A stretch of 64,000 bases of DNA from Vibrio marisflavi CECT 7928 (GCF_921294215.1 NZ_CAKLDM010000001.1:434001-498000); one strand, 5' to 3'; positions 46,717 through 55,981 are shown, numbered from the stretch's first letter. Notes: generated by a model from the letters alone, not told the origin. A program made the numbers and translations.

Positions 46717-47538
46717 ATGACGAATCGTTTTTTTGGAAAAGTAGTATTAGGTATGACCATCTGTCTAAGCTGCATTTTCAACTCTGCATACGCGTTGTCG
46801 CTTTCGACTTTAGAGCTTCCTCCTTTTTCAATGCGTTTGCCAAATGGAGAGATTGGTGGGCCATTTATAGAGGTTGTTCGGGATGTTTGTGATGAGATGG
46901 GTGAGCAGTGTGTATTTGAGTTGCTACCCAATAAGCGTTTAAAACATGCTGTCCGAACAGGTGAGGTCGATGCAGGGTTCCCTTATGGTTGGAACGAAGA
47001 GCGAGCAAAATATCTCTATTATTCGATACCGTTTTTGCAAACTGAATATGGCCTGTTTGTTGCAGGCTCGAATAACAAACAAATAGAGAGCACAAAAGAC
47101 TTACAGGATCTGACGATTGGTGTGTTTGGGCCTCAAACAAACATGTATCACCGGCTTGAGGAGGTTCAGTCCAAGATGAGCGAAGATGGTTTGTCCCCCT
47201 TCAAAATTCACGCAAGTAAGGATCTCAATGGCGAGCTGGTAAACATGCTCAAACGAAATAGGATAGATGGTTACTACGTCAACAAAGCAGTTGGGTACTT
47301 CAGAGCAAGCAGGTTCAACGTTGAGAACTTGAAATATGTTTGGAAACACATGGAAATCCATTATTTTGTCGTATTTCCAAAAGCAACAACAGATATCGAG
47401 TTTGTGAGGAAGTTTAACCGTTCTGCCCTTAAGGTATTGTCGAGAGAGGGGTATTTGGAGAAGAAACTTCTGCCACTGAATATCTCAGTTCCGCCATTGG
47501 AAGAGCATATTTATACAAAATATGATGTTATTAAGTAA
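46717..47538 (+). CDS. Periplasmic solute-binding protein, family 3-like
   Basis: A 273-residue protein from the ATG behind GGGAG, with a signal peptide (VVLGMTICLSCIFNSAYA). The mature part follows the amino-acid-type binding family: LSTLELPPFSMRLPNGEIGGPFIEVVRDVCDE, VDAGFPYGWNEERAKYLYYS, LTIGVFGPQT and RIDGYYVN. No ABC transporter genes are near. Many Vibrio proteins of this kind are orphans that scavenge or sense; the ligand cannot be told. Confidence 0.75.
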   Translation: MTNRFFGKVVLGMTICLSCIFNSAYALSLSTLELPPFSMRLPNGEIGGPFIEVVRDVCDEMGEQCVFELLPNKRLKHAVRTGEVDAGFPYGWNEERAKYLYYSIPFLQTEYGLFVAGSNNKQIESTKDLQDLTIGVFGPQTNMYHRLEEVQSKMSEDGLSPFKIHASKDLNGELVNMLKRNRIDGYYVNKAVGYFRASRFNVENLKYVWKHMEIHYFVVFPKATTDIEFVRKFNRSALKVLSREGYLEKKLLPLNISVPPLEEHIYTKYDVIK

Positions 47539-47601
47539 GCCTAATTCCTAGATAATGCTGTAAAAAAGTAACTGAAAGAAAGCATATTACTTCTCATATC
47601 C

Positions 47602-48477
47602 TTATGAAAAACAATCAGCCATGTAACTCATCAATGCACGAAGTTTTGGTGTTGCACCACGGCGGCTGGGGTACAAGGCGTATAGAGACACACCTTCAAA
47701 CTGCCACTTTGGTAAGATATTGACTAATTTCCCATCCGTTACGAAATCTTTTGCCATGTATTCTGGTAGTTCGGTAATTCCGATACCTTGAACTGCCATT
47801 CTCTTTAAAACAGAAAAGTCATCGCACTGTATATATGGGTTAAAATGTACTTGCTGCGTCGAGTCCCCAGAAACAAAGTTCCATATTGGTTTACGCTCTT
47901 TGTCACTCATGAGCATCAGAGGATAAGGAATAAGATCTGTTGGCACATTTATCTCTTCCTTAGAGAACTCTGGCGCCGCATAGAGTCGGAGATCTAATGT
48001 TGTCAGTTTTCGCGCGACTAGCCCAGATTCAACCAGTTTCCCTACTCGAAAAACGATATCAAAGCCCTCTTCAATCACATCGACTCTACGGTTAGTTAGA
48101 CTAATTTCCAGCTTAATTTCTGGGAACTGTTTGCAAAATCCGGCAAATAACTCTGATAGTAACGACTGGCCTACAGTGACGGAAGCGCATATCTTCAAAG
48201 TCCCTACTGGCTTTTCTAGTAGTGTTTCCACTGTGTGCTGGGCAACTTTTAATTCGTCTTTAATTCGCCGACATGAATCGTAAAACTGCTTTCCAATTTC
48301 TGTGAGTCTTTGAGAGCGTGTTGAACGCTCCAACAGTCGAACGCCAATTTCGTTTTCTAAACGGGTAATTTTTCGGCTGATATTTGATTTTGGCGTACCT
48401 AAAGCATCTGCCGCAGCGGTAAAGCTACCTTTTTCCACGACCTTGGCAAAAACCAGCATGTCATTGACATCAACCAT
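47602..48477 (-). CDS. LysR-family transcriptional regulator
   Basis: A 291-residue regulator with an N-terminal helix-turn-helix (DMLVFAKVVEKGSFTAAAD then SNISRKITRLENEIGVRLLERSTR) and a LysR substrate domain. It belongs to the group often found beside oxidoreductase and isochorismatase genes. It is divergent from the pirin gene across 122 bases, the standard layout for a regulator of that operon. Confidence 0.92.
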   Translation of the reverse strand: MVDVNDMLVFAKVVEKGSFTAAADALGTPKSNISRKITRLENEIGVRLLERSTRSQRLTEIGKQFYDSCRRIKDELKVAQHTVETLLEKPVGTLKICASVTVGQSLLSELFAGFCKQFPEIKLEISLTNRRVDVIEEGFDIVFRVGKLVESGLVARKLTTLDLRLYAAPEFSKEEINVPTDLIPYPLMLMSDKERKPIWNFVSGDSTQQVHFNPYIQCDDFSVLKRMAVQGIGITELPEYMAKDFVTDGKLVNILPKWQFEGVSLYALYPSRRGATPKLRALMSYMADCFS

Positions 48478-48599
48478 ATGTATTTAGTTATTAGTTATCA
48501 AATATTGAACAATCATATATCAATTTGCTTATTTATCAACAATGGGTAACAAATTAGTCTTAATTCATCGCTTACAAGATAACGATGAAGGAGAGAGTG

Positions 48600-49274
48600 A
48601 TGAAAGTTTTAACCTTAGAACAACTACCACAAGGCGGATTTGCAGGGTTAAAAGAAAAGCAACTGGTTAAAGACTCTCGAGTGTTTAATAAAGCTATTGG
48701 TACACAGGCCTTTGATGGCATTGGTAACTTTGTCTATTTGGCTGACGCCAACTTTGAGCCTTTTGGCGAGACTGGAATGCACCCACATCACGAAATCGAT
48801 GTGATAAGTGTTATGGCAAAAGGGCGAATTTCACATGCAGGTTCGCTCGAACACGGCCAGAGCTTAGAGACTGGCTGGGCTCAAGTTCAGCGTGCTGGTG
48901 GGGAAGGGTTTTCCCACAATGAAATCAACCCCGATGATGAGACGAATAAGCTTATACAGCTATGGGTACTGCCTGAGGTTTCCGGACAGAAGGCTGGATA
49001 TAAGGCTTATCAACCAGTTATTGGAAACAGAGTAAGAATTTACGGTGGCACACAAGAGCAACACGATACGTTCGAAAGCCACACCATTATTGAACTATTT
49101 CAAGCGCAAGAGGGTGATCGAACGGAGCAAGTTGGTGATGTACTCGCTTACTTAAGCAGTGGCTCAGCGATTGTGAACAATCAAAATATTGAAGCTGGAA
49201 CTTTGCTTCGCACCAATGTGTTGAACTTCACTGCTCGTGAAGACAGCCAACTCATTCTAATTTTCAAAGAATAA
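48600..49274 (+). CDS. Pirin-family protein (YhhW-like, putative quercetin 2,3-dioxygenase)
   Basis: A 224-residue bicupin from the ATG behind AAGGAGAG. The N-terminal cupin carries the metal-binding set GMHPHHEIDVISVMAKGRISH and the later HNEINPDDE, followed by IQLWVLPE, all typical of pirins; E. coli YhhW shows quercetinase activity. The C-terminal cupin lacks clear metal ligands. First gene of a three-gene operon controlled by the divergent LysR regulator. Confidence 0.9.
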   Translation: MKVLTLEQLPQGGFAGLKEKQLVKDSRVFNKAIGTQAFDGIGNFVYLADANFEPFGETGMHPHHEIDVISVMAKGRISHAGSLEHGQSLETGWAQVQRAGGEGFSHNEINPDDETNKLIQLWVLPEVSGQKAGYKAYQPVIGNRVRIYGGTQEQHDTFESHTIIELFQAQEGDRTEQVGDVLAYLSSGSAIVNNQNIEAGTLLRTNVLNFTAREDSQLILIFKE

Positions 49275-49307
49275 TTAAATAAAGAAAGCCAAATAGAGGA
49301 ACAAACC

Positions 49308-49934
49308 ATGACAACGAAAACAAAATATTCAGAATTTTTAACTCCTGAGAACGCAGTATTAGCGATGATCGATCACCAGACAGGGCTTATGGTTGGCCTT
49401 GGAGATGAACATCCAACGGTACTTAAAAATAGCATCATGGGGCTAATTCGTACTGCGAAAGCAATTGATCTGCCTTCAGTGGTGACAGCAAGTTTACCTG
49501 ACGGCCCAAATGGTCCAATAATGCCAGAGATCCCAGAAGTGTTGGGTGTGGATGTTATTGAGCGAGCTGGTCAAATAAATGCGTGGGACAGTGCTGACTT
49601 CCGTGGGGCGATTGAACAAACAGGACGCAAGAAAATCATTATGGCAGGTATCGTGACAGATGTATGTCTCCTTTTCCCAGCACTTTCGGCGGTTGAAGAG
49701 GGTTACGATGTATATGCAGTGATTGATGCATCGGGAACGTGGAACAAAACGGTACAAGAGGTCACCATACAGCGCTTGACTCAAGCCGGTGTAAAAGTGA
49801 CCACTTGGGCATCGGTTTTAGCTGAGCTGATGAATGATTGGCGCAGTGATTATGGTGATTCTCTAGGTCGTGTATTAGCGGAACATACGACCAAGTATGG
49901 CTATGTAATGAACAGTTATTTCGCGAAGGGGTAG
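49308..49934 (+). CDS. Isochorismatase-family cysteine hydrolase, YcaC-like
   Basis: A 208-residue protein with the family triad pattern: an early Asp in AVLAMIDHQTGLMVG, a lysine after TGRKKIIMAG, and the nucleophile Cys in GIVTDVCLLFPALSA. The length and sequence are close to E. coli YcaC, a hydrolase of unknown substrate. It lies 33 bases after the pirin gene and 3 bases before a small membrane protein gene, in one operon. Confidence 0.92.
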   Translation: MTTKTKYSEFLTPENAVLAMIDHQTGLMVGLGDEHPTVLKNSIMGLIRTAKAIDLPSVVTASLPDGPNGPIMPEIPEVLGVDVIERAGQINAWDSADFRGAIEQTGRKKIIMAGIVTDVCLLFPALSAVEEGYDVYAVIDASGTWNKTVQEVTIQRLTQAGVKVTTWASVLAELMNDWRSDYGDSLGRVLAEHTTKYGYVMNSYFAKG

Positions 49935-49937
49935 ACT

Positions 49938-50162
49938 ATGTGTGGTGAGCGAAAAGGCTCGCCACCTAATGCGCATTGGGTGGCGTTGTACACATTTATT
50001 ATATTGTTACCATTGGTTTATTTTATTCCACCTTGGGTTATTCAGTCGATCTCGGACAAGCCGATCACAGTAACCGTTATATCTGTGGCTATCATCACGG
50101 GAGTTGTAAACTACGTTGCGTTGCCCTTAGCGCTAAAAGCACACCTGAAAGTCACTCAGTAA
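49938..50162 (+). CDS. Small two-span membrane protein, like the C-terminal part of ABM-domain proteins
   Basis: A 74-residue protein with two hydrophobic spans (about 15-34 and 43-65). The pattern PPNAHWVALYTFIILLPLVY followed by VNYVALPLAL resembles the membrane tail found after antibiotic-biosynthesis monooxygenase domains, here encoded without that domain. It follows the isochorismatase stop by three bases, so it is translated with it. A role in anchoring an operon partner to the membrane is a guess. Confidence 0.72.
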   Translation: MCGERKGSPPNAHWVALYTFIILLPLVYFIPPWVIQSISDKPITVTVISVAIITGVVNYVALPLALKAHLKVTQ

Positions 50163-50173
50163 GGTTATATACT

Positions 50174-50206
50174 GAGGCACACCCAATGTTGAGTGCGGTG
50201 TGCCTC
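50174..50206. terminator. Hairpin between convergent operon ends
   Basis: GAGGCACACC and GGTGTGCCTC form a perfect 10-bp stem across a 13-base loop, 12 bases after the membrane-protein stop and 43 beyond the porin stop. No T-run follows. Confidence 0.65.
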
Positions 50207-50248
50207 TCGCTGGTTACAATTGATAATTCAAGTTATTCACGATGGTGA

Positions 50249-51673
50249 TCACTTCAAATCAAACGGAACGGTTAGTGTCAGCTTCAAGTCTCTCTCATCT
50301 TGAAAAGCGTTTTTAAATGTTCCCCAGCTACCTTCGCCAGAGCGGTTGTCATACAAAGTGTAATGGAGCTTCGCAGCGGTACCTTTAAACCAACCCTCTT
50401 GAATGACATACCCAAGGTCGAAGTTCCAAGCAGTTTCAATAAGTTCTGCCGAAGGTTTGGAATATGCTTTTCCGCCAAAGCCGTATACATAGGATACGCC
50501 AGAGCTTAACCCCGGAACGCCAAGGTCGGAAAATTCACGCCAGACTCCAGTATATAAAGCGGTTTCCTCGTTTTGGTTCCAGTCAGAGCGGGCATCCCAC
50601 CATGGTTCGTACGCACCGTTCGAGCCACCGTATTGGCTGGTTAAACGGTATGCAAAGTAGCCAACTTGATTACTGTTGTCCTGACGGGCGGTAGTATGTA
50701 AGCCTTCAGCTTTGAATGTATACATACCCGTTTTATAGTGTGCAGCAAGGTAGCTTTGAAATGCCATCCCTTCAAAGTTGTCGTTTACACCGCCGCTATT
50801 GTCGCTGTCATCCATCATATATAGTTGGTAGGTCAAATATAGACTAGATGAGTCTTGATATTCGATGGTATGTTTTGCTTTTATGTGGGCGTTTTCTAAA
50901 TAGTCTTCCGACGCACCATAAGCGACTTCAAGGGAGGTTAGGGGAGTAAAGTTATACTTTGCACCTACCGAGTATAAATAGTCAACAATAGTAGTCCCGT
51001 CATTCTTTCGGAATTGATAAGTATTTTGGAACCATGGGGCTTTGTATTCGTCAGCATAGTTGACGGCCATCTCCCATTGACCAATCTTTGTTGACAACTC
51101 GGCACCTTGATATGTGCCGGGCATAAATGACCAGTTAACACCTAACACGCCTGGTCCAGTTGGTTGGTAGTAACCCACAACGCCATGTACGTCAGCGGCA
51201 TTAAACTTTATGTTCGCTTTGTAGATAGAAGCACCAGATTTAGCTGAGCTTGCACTTTGAGTGGTATCCCAAGGGTTATCTTGTCCGGGGAAGAAAGCCA
51301 TTTCGTGGTGAGGGTCGCCATCATTTGCTGCATCGGCTGCATAAAAAGCGGCAAAGTCAGCGCCAATGATCCCGTTGATGTAGCCCGACTGAGCGTCGAT
51401 ATTCGCATTTAGAGTGGTGTGAGAGAGATTGGTTTGATAGTCGCCATCAGGTGCGTCTTTACGATCTCTGTCACGGTACCAAACATAGAAACCACCAGTG
51501 ATTTTGCTATCGTCAATAAAGCTAGAATATCCATTCGTTGCGGTGCTTACAGATTCTTGTACAGCCTCTTCTGCTTGAGCGTTGCTAGAATATGCAAGCC
51601 CGATTCCGGATATAACAGATAAAATAGTGCTAGCGAGTGTAGTCCGTATAAATATATTATTTCTAATACTCAT
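50249..51673 (-). CDS. OprD/chitoporin-family outer membrane porin
   Basis: A 474-residue protein from the third in-frame ATG, with a signal peptide (TLASTILSVISGIGLAYSSNAQA). The mature part shows alternating amphipathic strands (GGFYVWYRDRDRK, GVVGYYQPTGPGVLGVNWSFMPG, SLEVAYGASEDYLENAHIKAK) and ends in a strand with LTLTVPFDLK. This is the OprD pattern, close to ChiP-type porins, so uptake of small organic acids, amino acids or chito-oligosaccharides is possible. Two longer starts lack ribosome binding sites. Confidence 0.8.
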   Translation of the reverse strand: MSIRNNIFIRTTLASTILSVISGIGLAYSSNAQAEEAVQESVSTATNGYSSFIDDSKITGGFYVWYRDRDRKDAPDGDYQTNLSHTTLNANIDAQSGYINGIIGADFAAFYAADAANDGDPHHEMAFFPGQDNPWDTTQSASSAKSGASIYKANIKFNAADVHGVVGYYQPTGPGVLGVNWSFMPGTYQGAELSTKIGQWEMAVNYADEYKAPWFQNTYQFRKNDGTTIVDYLYSVGAKYNFTPLTSLEVAYGASEDYLENAHIKAKHTIEYQDSSSLYLTYQLYMMDDSDNSGGVNDNFEGMAFQSYLAAHYKTGMYTFKAEGLHTTARQDNSNQVGYFAYRLTSQYGGSNGAYEPWWDARSDWNQNEETALYTGVWREFSDLGVPGLSSGVSYVYGFGGKAYSKPSAELIETAWNFDLGYVIQEGWFKGTAAKLHYTLYDNRSGEGSWGTFKNAFQDERDLKLTLTVPFDLK

Positions 51674-51755
51674 AGTGGTTTCCATGTAGGTTAAATACAA
51701 TGCAAGTTATGTTGGCTAACTACTTCTTTTTGTTTTAATAACTATTAAGTGCAAA

Positions 51756-51777
51756 CAAACCAATATAATTTGGTTTG
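51756..51777. promoter_or_regulatory. Inverted repeat in the porin promoter region
   Basis: CAAACCA-ATATAATT-TGGTTTG has perfect 7-bp arms around an AT-rich centre that could serve as a -10 element. It lies about 85 bases before the porin start and could be an operator. Confidence 0.4.
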
Positions 51778-52183
51778 AAGGTTAATTTAGATATAGGTGT
51801 TCACAGGGCGTACTATTCGACACCCATAGGTTAACGTCTCAATCTAAATAGGTTTAAGATGATATTTGTTATAACGATTAGTTTGATTTTGTGTTTATTC
51901 TTTTATTATCACAAAACGTCTATGGCTTAGATTCTTAATATCAATGCTTGTTAAATATCCTTAAATCAATCGACTTTTGGTTTATGTGCTATCCAATCGT
52001 TTTAGTACAACTATGCTTTGCTATCCGGTGAGTGGTGACTACCGAACAACGAGTTTTCATACGACTTAACCAGTTGAAAAATAATCAATAAAACCTCAAT
52101 TTTCTGCGTAAACATAGATAGCTACACCTCTTAGACGACAACGCTCTTACATCAATAGTGATTGCTGAATTACTTCACACACC

Positions 52184-52203
52184 AAATGAGAGCGCTCTCA
52201 TTT
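52184..52203. promoter_or_regulatory. Perfect 20-bp palindrome, LacI/GalR-type operator candidate
   Basis: AAATGAGAGCGCTCTCATTT is its own reverse complement, with a central CG as in LacI/GalR-family operators. The only transcript starting downstream is the porin, about 510 bases away on the minus strand. No LacI-family gene is in the window. Confidence 0.55.
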
Positions 52204-52389
52204 ATTTGTCATAAATATTACTTAATTTATTCAATAAAAAAACGTTAAAGCTCACATTTTGAACATTAAAATCGAATCTAGATTAAAAACTGTGACTTTA
52301 TAAAACGGAATCTAATCTTTTCTTGAAGGAGGGAAACTCATTGAAAATTAGATTATTGAGAGTTTAGGAAGTATTTATATGCGCATAAA

Positions 52390-52449
52390 GAAATCGTAAA
52401 AAATACTGTTAATCATAGAAGTGTATTACACAGAATTCTTTACGATTTC
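52390..52449 (-). terminator. Long hairpin after the lyase gene, probable terminator
   Basis: GAAATCGTAAA and TTTACGATTTC form perfect 11-bp outer arms, and CTGTTAAT / ATTACACAG form an inner stem with one bulge. On the minus strand the inner stem is followed by TATTTTTTA, which fits termination of the aconitase-lyase operon ending at 52494. Confidence 0.5.
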
Positions 52450-52493
52450 ATAGGTTTGTCAGGTTGGCTTACATTTCGCTTTTTCTGCTCACA

Positions 52494-53324
52494 TTAAGAA
52501 GTGATTAATTTCTTTGTACCTATAATTTCCTCTCTTTCAGCAAAGCTGATCAGCTTGTCTTTTATTCCTTTGGAGTGGCCATGTTTTCTAACCTCTACAA
52601 GTGTTTCTTGTATCGCTTTGATAGCCGCACGTTGTAGGTCACTTGGGTCAATCACGAGATTGAATCCCCATTCCTTGAGCTGATCTAACGGAACAACGGG
52701 AGTTTTTCCACTATAAAACATATTGAGTAATTTCGGGCAACTGAGGTTTTCACCAATATATTGGATTTGCTCAACAGATGTGGGTGCTTCGACAAAAATC
52801 ATGTCTGCGCCTGCATCAAAGTACTTGTTTGCTCGTTCAATCGCATCTCCAATACCATTGACAGCAATGGCATCGGTACGCGCGATTAGATATAAATCGT
52901 CACCAACGCTGTCTTTAAATGCTTTTATTTTATCGACAAATTCCGAACAAGCGACAATTTGTTGACCATCATAATGCCCACAACGTTTTGGTAGCTGTTG
53001 GTCTTCCATGTGAACACCTAAAACACCCGTCGATCTGAATCGTTTTGCAGCAAACGATACATTCACGTGGTTGCCGTAGCCATTATCAAAGTCAGCGATC
53101 ACTGGCACGGCTACTGAGTCAGCGATTTGATATAAAATATCAGCGACTTGGGTGTAACTTAATATGCCTAAATCGGGTACTCCCGCACTGCGAGAGATAG
53201 CTCCACCAGAAGCGTAAATGATTTCAAATCCGGCTGCTTCGGCTAGCTTTGCGCACAAGCCGTTATATACACCCGGTGCAACGAATAGTTTGTCTTGAGA
53301 AAATAGCTCGAATAGTTTGTTCAT
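52494..53324 (-). CDS. Isocitrate lyase / PEP mutase superfamily enzyme
   Basis: A 276-residue TIM-barrel enzyme with the superfamily features: IYASGGAISRS, the metal-binding VIADFDNGYGN at 76-86, GVHMEDQQLPKRCGH with the catalytic-loop Cys (KRCGH at 113-117), and LIARTDA. The KRCGH loop is that of 2-methylisocitrate lyase and related C-C lyases, which cut 2-hydroxydiacids to pyruvate and another acid. Its start overlaps the aconitase stop by one base (TAATG). No methylcitrate synthase gene is near, so the exact substrate is open. Confidence 0.85.
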   Translation of the reverse strand: MNKLFELFSQDKLFVAPGVYNGLCAKLAEAAGFEIIYASGGAISRSAGVPDLGILSYTQVADILYQIADSVAVPVIADFDNGYGNHVNVSFAAKRFRSTGVLGVHMEDQQLPKRCGHYDGQQIVACSEFVDKIKAFKDSVGDDLYLIARTDAIAVNGIGDAIERANKYFDAGADMIFVEAPTSVEQIQYIGENLSCPKLLNMFYSGKTPVVPLDQLKEWGFNLVIDPSDLQRAAIKAIQETLVEVRKHGHSKGIKDKLISFAEREEIIGTKKLITS

Positions 53325-55981
53325 TACTCTACTCCTTCATGGTAAATATTTTTAAAAATGGTTGGTATTAAGCCACCATTGGATAGGTACTTAAACTCAA
53401 GTTCGGTTTCTGCGCATAGCTTTGCTTGAAATCGGATAACGTGATTTGAATTTGTCGCAGATACGAAGATTCGACTTTTATCGAGTCTATCTTGTGTAAA
53501 GGTAAATGCTTCGTCTCCAAGCAATCCGAGACTTTGTGCAGAATCATTATTGGTAAAAGAAATAGGGTAAACGCCCATAGCAACTAAATTAGCTCGATGA
53601 ATTCTTTCGAAGCTCTCCGCTAGAATGACTTTGATACCGAGTAGTGCTGTACCTTTTGCTGCCCAGTCTCTACAAGAGCCTGTACCGTACTCCTTTCCCG
53701 CAATTACAATTAGGGGTGTATTTTCTTTTGAGTATTTCTCTGCTGTGGCATGAACAGAATCGATTGAGCCACTTGGGTGGTGAATGCTATAGCCACCTAG
53801 CTTGCCCGGAACCAACAAGTTTTTTATGCGAATATTGGCAAACGTCCCCCTAACCATCACCTCATGATTTCCACGGCGTGAACCATAGCTGTTGAATTCA
53901 TGACTTGGTACACCATTAGCGAGTAGGTATTGGCCCGCAGCAGAAAGCTCATCGATGGCAGCAACGGGGGAAATGTGATCGGTAGTGATGCTATCGCCCA
54001 GTTTTAAAAGCGCTCTCGCATTAACTATCTGATTGATATCGTTGTTTGTATCGTGATTAAAGTAATTTGGGCATTTGATATAGCTAGAGCTATCGGAAAA
54101 GCCGTAAACTTCGCCTATATGAGCCGGGATATTGCGCCAACTTCCAGTGTCAGTGAAAACATCACTATAAGACTTTGAGTATAGAAATGCATTTAAGTGT
54201 TGAGATTTAACGGTTTCAATTTCATCTTGTATTGGCCAAACATCTTTTAAGTAAACGGGCTTTCCATTTTCATCATGGCCTAGCGGGTCATGCTCCGTAT
54301 CGAATAGAACACTACCGAACACAGCTAACGCGACAACTAATATCGGAGAAGTAATATAGTGAGATTTGACCAGTGGGTGCACTCGACCTTCAAAGTTTCT
54401 ATTTGCTGAGGTGATTGCTGTAGCCACTATGTTTTTAGCTATTATCTGCTCAGCAATTTCTGAGTCCAAACTGCCAGAGTTTCCAGCGCAAGTAGCACAG
54501 CCGTAAGCGACAATATTAAATCCAAGTTGCTCTAAGTAGGGCAACAACCCTGAATTGGATAGGTAGCTTTGAACGACTCTTGACCCCGGAGTAAATGAAG
54601 TCTTTATGTTTTTATTGACTTGTAAACCTCTATCTACGAGTTTTTTCGCAAGGATACCGGCACCAATCAATAAATCAGGGTTAGAGGTATTGGTGCATGA
54701 AGTGATAGCTGCTATGACAATATCACCATGTTCAATTGAAGCGATTTGTTTCGAGCTCTTCGCTGGAATATCTTGCAGCGGAACTCGAGTGTCTAACGAA
54801 TTTCGGAAGTTGTTCTTTAAATCTCGCAGCCTAACTTTATCTTGCGGTCTTTTAGGACCAGCTAAAATGGAACCGATACTTGAAAGGTCAATAGTGACAA
54901 TGTCTGCGTAGTGTGGCGTGATAGAGGAACTGTCTTTGAATAGGCGTTGTTTACGTAAGTAATGCTCTGCAAGCTCTGTATGCTTACTTCTATTCGTCTG
55001 CTTAAAATACTCCATAGTTTTAGCATCAATTGGAAAATATCCCATCGTGGCACCGTATTCCGGGGCCATGTTAGCAATCGTGGCTCTGTTTTGAACCGAT
55101 AACTTGTCGACACCCTCACCAAAAAATTCAACATAGCAACCTACAACTCCGTGTTGGCGTAAACGGTTTGTTATGTATAACGCGATATCAGTGGTGGTAA
55201 CGGTATTACCTATATTTCCAGTTAGCTCGACACCAATAACTTGGGGGAGGCGGATAATATAAGGTTGGCCCAACATAACGGATTCACCTTCTATACCCCC
55301 CACTCCCCAACCAAATACACCAGCTCCATTGATCATTGTGGTATGGGAATCTGTACCAATTAATGAATCTGGAAATAGTGTGGTTTCATCGTTCTCTGTT
55401 GAAAAGTTGATTCCTTTCGCCAAATATTCCAAATTAATTTGGTGGATAATTCCTTTCCCCGGAGGGATAAGCTTAAAATTATCGAATTCAGCAGCTCCCC
55501 ACTTTAGTAAGCTGAATCGTTCTTCATTCATTTGAACTTCTTTAGCAATATTTAAACTTAATGCTTGTGCTGATTGGGTATGTTCGACTTGGACTGAGTG
55601 GTCAATGATTACATCGGTAGGAACTAAAGGGTTTATCTTTTTAGGTTCTAAATTCTGTTTGAGGGCTTGATTTCTCATAGCAGAAAAATCAACTAGAGCT
55701 ACGACACCAGCTAAGTCATGCATAATAACTCGAGCAGGCATAAACGGTACTTCGTTGTGTTCTATCTGCTGCCGATTCCAATCAAGAACTTTTTTAAAAT
55801 CATTTACAGTAGTATAAGGGTTGTCCAAGTTTCTAAGTATATTTTCTGCCAATATTCTTATCGAGTAAGGTAACCTAGAGATATCTATATCGAATAGATT
55901 TGCAGCCTTTGTGATACTGTAACCATGGTAAGTCTTATCATTACTTAGAATAGAAAACTTAGTTTGCTCTTTTAAATTCAT
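53324..55981 (-). CDS. Aconitase-family hydratase, AcnA type
   Basis: An 885-residue protein of the AcnA/IRP group that isomerises a tricarboxylic acid through a 4Fe-4S cluster. Cluster ligands are predicted at Cys429 (AITSCTNTSNP), Cys495 and Cys498 (GCATCAGNSG). Other motifs are VIMHDLAGVVALVDFSAMR, GTDSHTTMINGAGVFGWGVGG, and the swivel domain with GKEYGTGSCRDWAAKG. The coupled lyase gene suggests a specialised task such as 2-methylaconitate or another substituted aconitate, or a second citrate aconitase. Confidence 0.88.
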   Translation of the reverse strand: MNLKEQTKFSILSNDKTYHGYSITKAANLFDIDISRLPYSIRILAENILRNLDNPYTTVNDFKKVLDWNRQQIEHNEVPFMPARVIMHDLAGVVALVDFSAMRNQALKQNLEPKKINPLVPTDVIIDHSVQVEHTQSAQALSLNIAKEVQMNEERFSLLKWGAAEFDNFKLIPPGKGIIHQINLEYLAKGINFSTENDETTLFPDSLIGTDSHTTMINGAGVFGWGVGGIEGESVMLGQPYIIRLPQVIGVELTGNIGNTVTTTDIALYITNRLRQHGVVGCYVEFFGEGVDKLSVQNRATIANMAPEYGATMGYFPIDAKTMEYFKQTNRSKHTELAEHYLRKQRLFKDSSSITPHYADIVTIDLSSIGSILAGPKRPQDKVRLRDLKNNFRNSLDTRVPLQDIPAKSSKQIASIEHGDIVIAAITSCTNTSNPDLLIGAGILAKKLVDRGLQVNKNIKTSFTPGSRVVQSYLSNSGLLPYLEQLGFNIVAYGCATCAGNSGSLDSEIAEQIIAKNIVATAITSANRNFEGRVHPLVKSHYITSPILVVALAVFGSVLFDTEHDPLGHDENGKPVYLKDVWPIQDEIETVKSQHLNAFLYSKSYSDVFTDTGSWRNIPAHIGEVYGFSDSSSYIKCPNYFNHDTNNDINQIVNARALLKLGDSITTDHISPVAAIDELSAAGQYLLANGVPSHEFNSYGSRRGNHEVMVRGTFANIRIKNLLVPGKLGGYSIHHPSGSIDSVHATAEKYSKENTPLIVIAGKEYGTGSCRDWAAKGTALLGIKVILAESFERIHRANLVAMGVYPISFTNNDSAQSLGLLGDEAFTFTQDRLDKSRIFVSATNSNHVIRFQAKLCAETELEFKYLSNGGLIPTIFKNIYHEGVE

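Larger units (their letters stand above)
51674..52493. other. Gene-free stretch of 820 bases upstream of the porin
   Basis: This is the longest stretch without a called gene. It holds an inverted repeat at 51756-51777 in the porin leader, a perfect 20-bp palindrome at 52184-52203 and a long structured inverted repeat at 52390-52449. A strong GAAGGAGGG ribosome binding site at about 52326 is followed only by an 8-codon frame, which may be a gene remnant. Confidence 0.55.

Noticed and set aside
51859..51930. 23-codon hydrophobic frame in the porin upstream region
   Set aside because: It encodes a plausible membrane span but has no Shine-Dalgarno sequence and no terminator.
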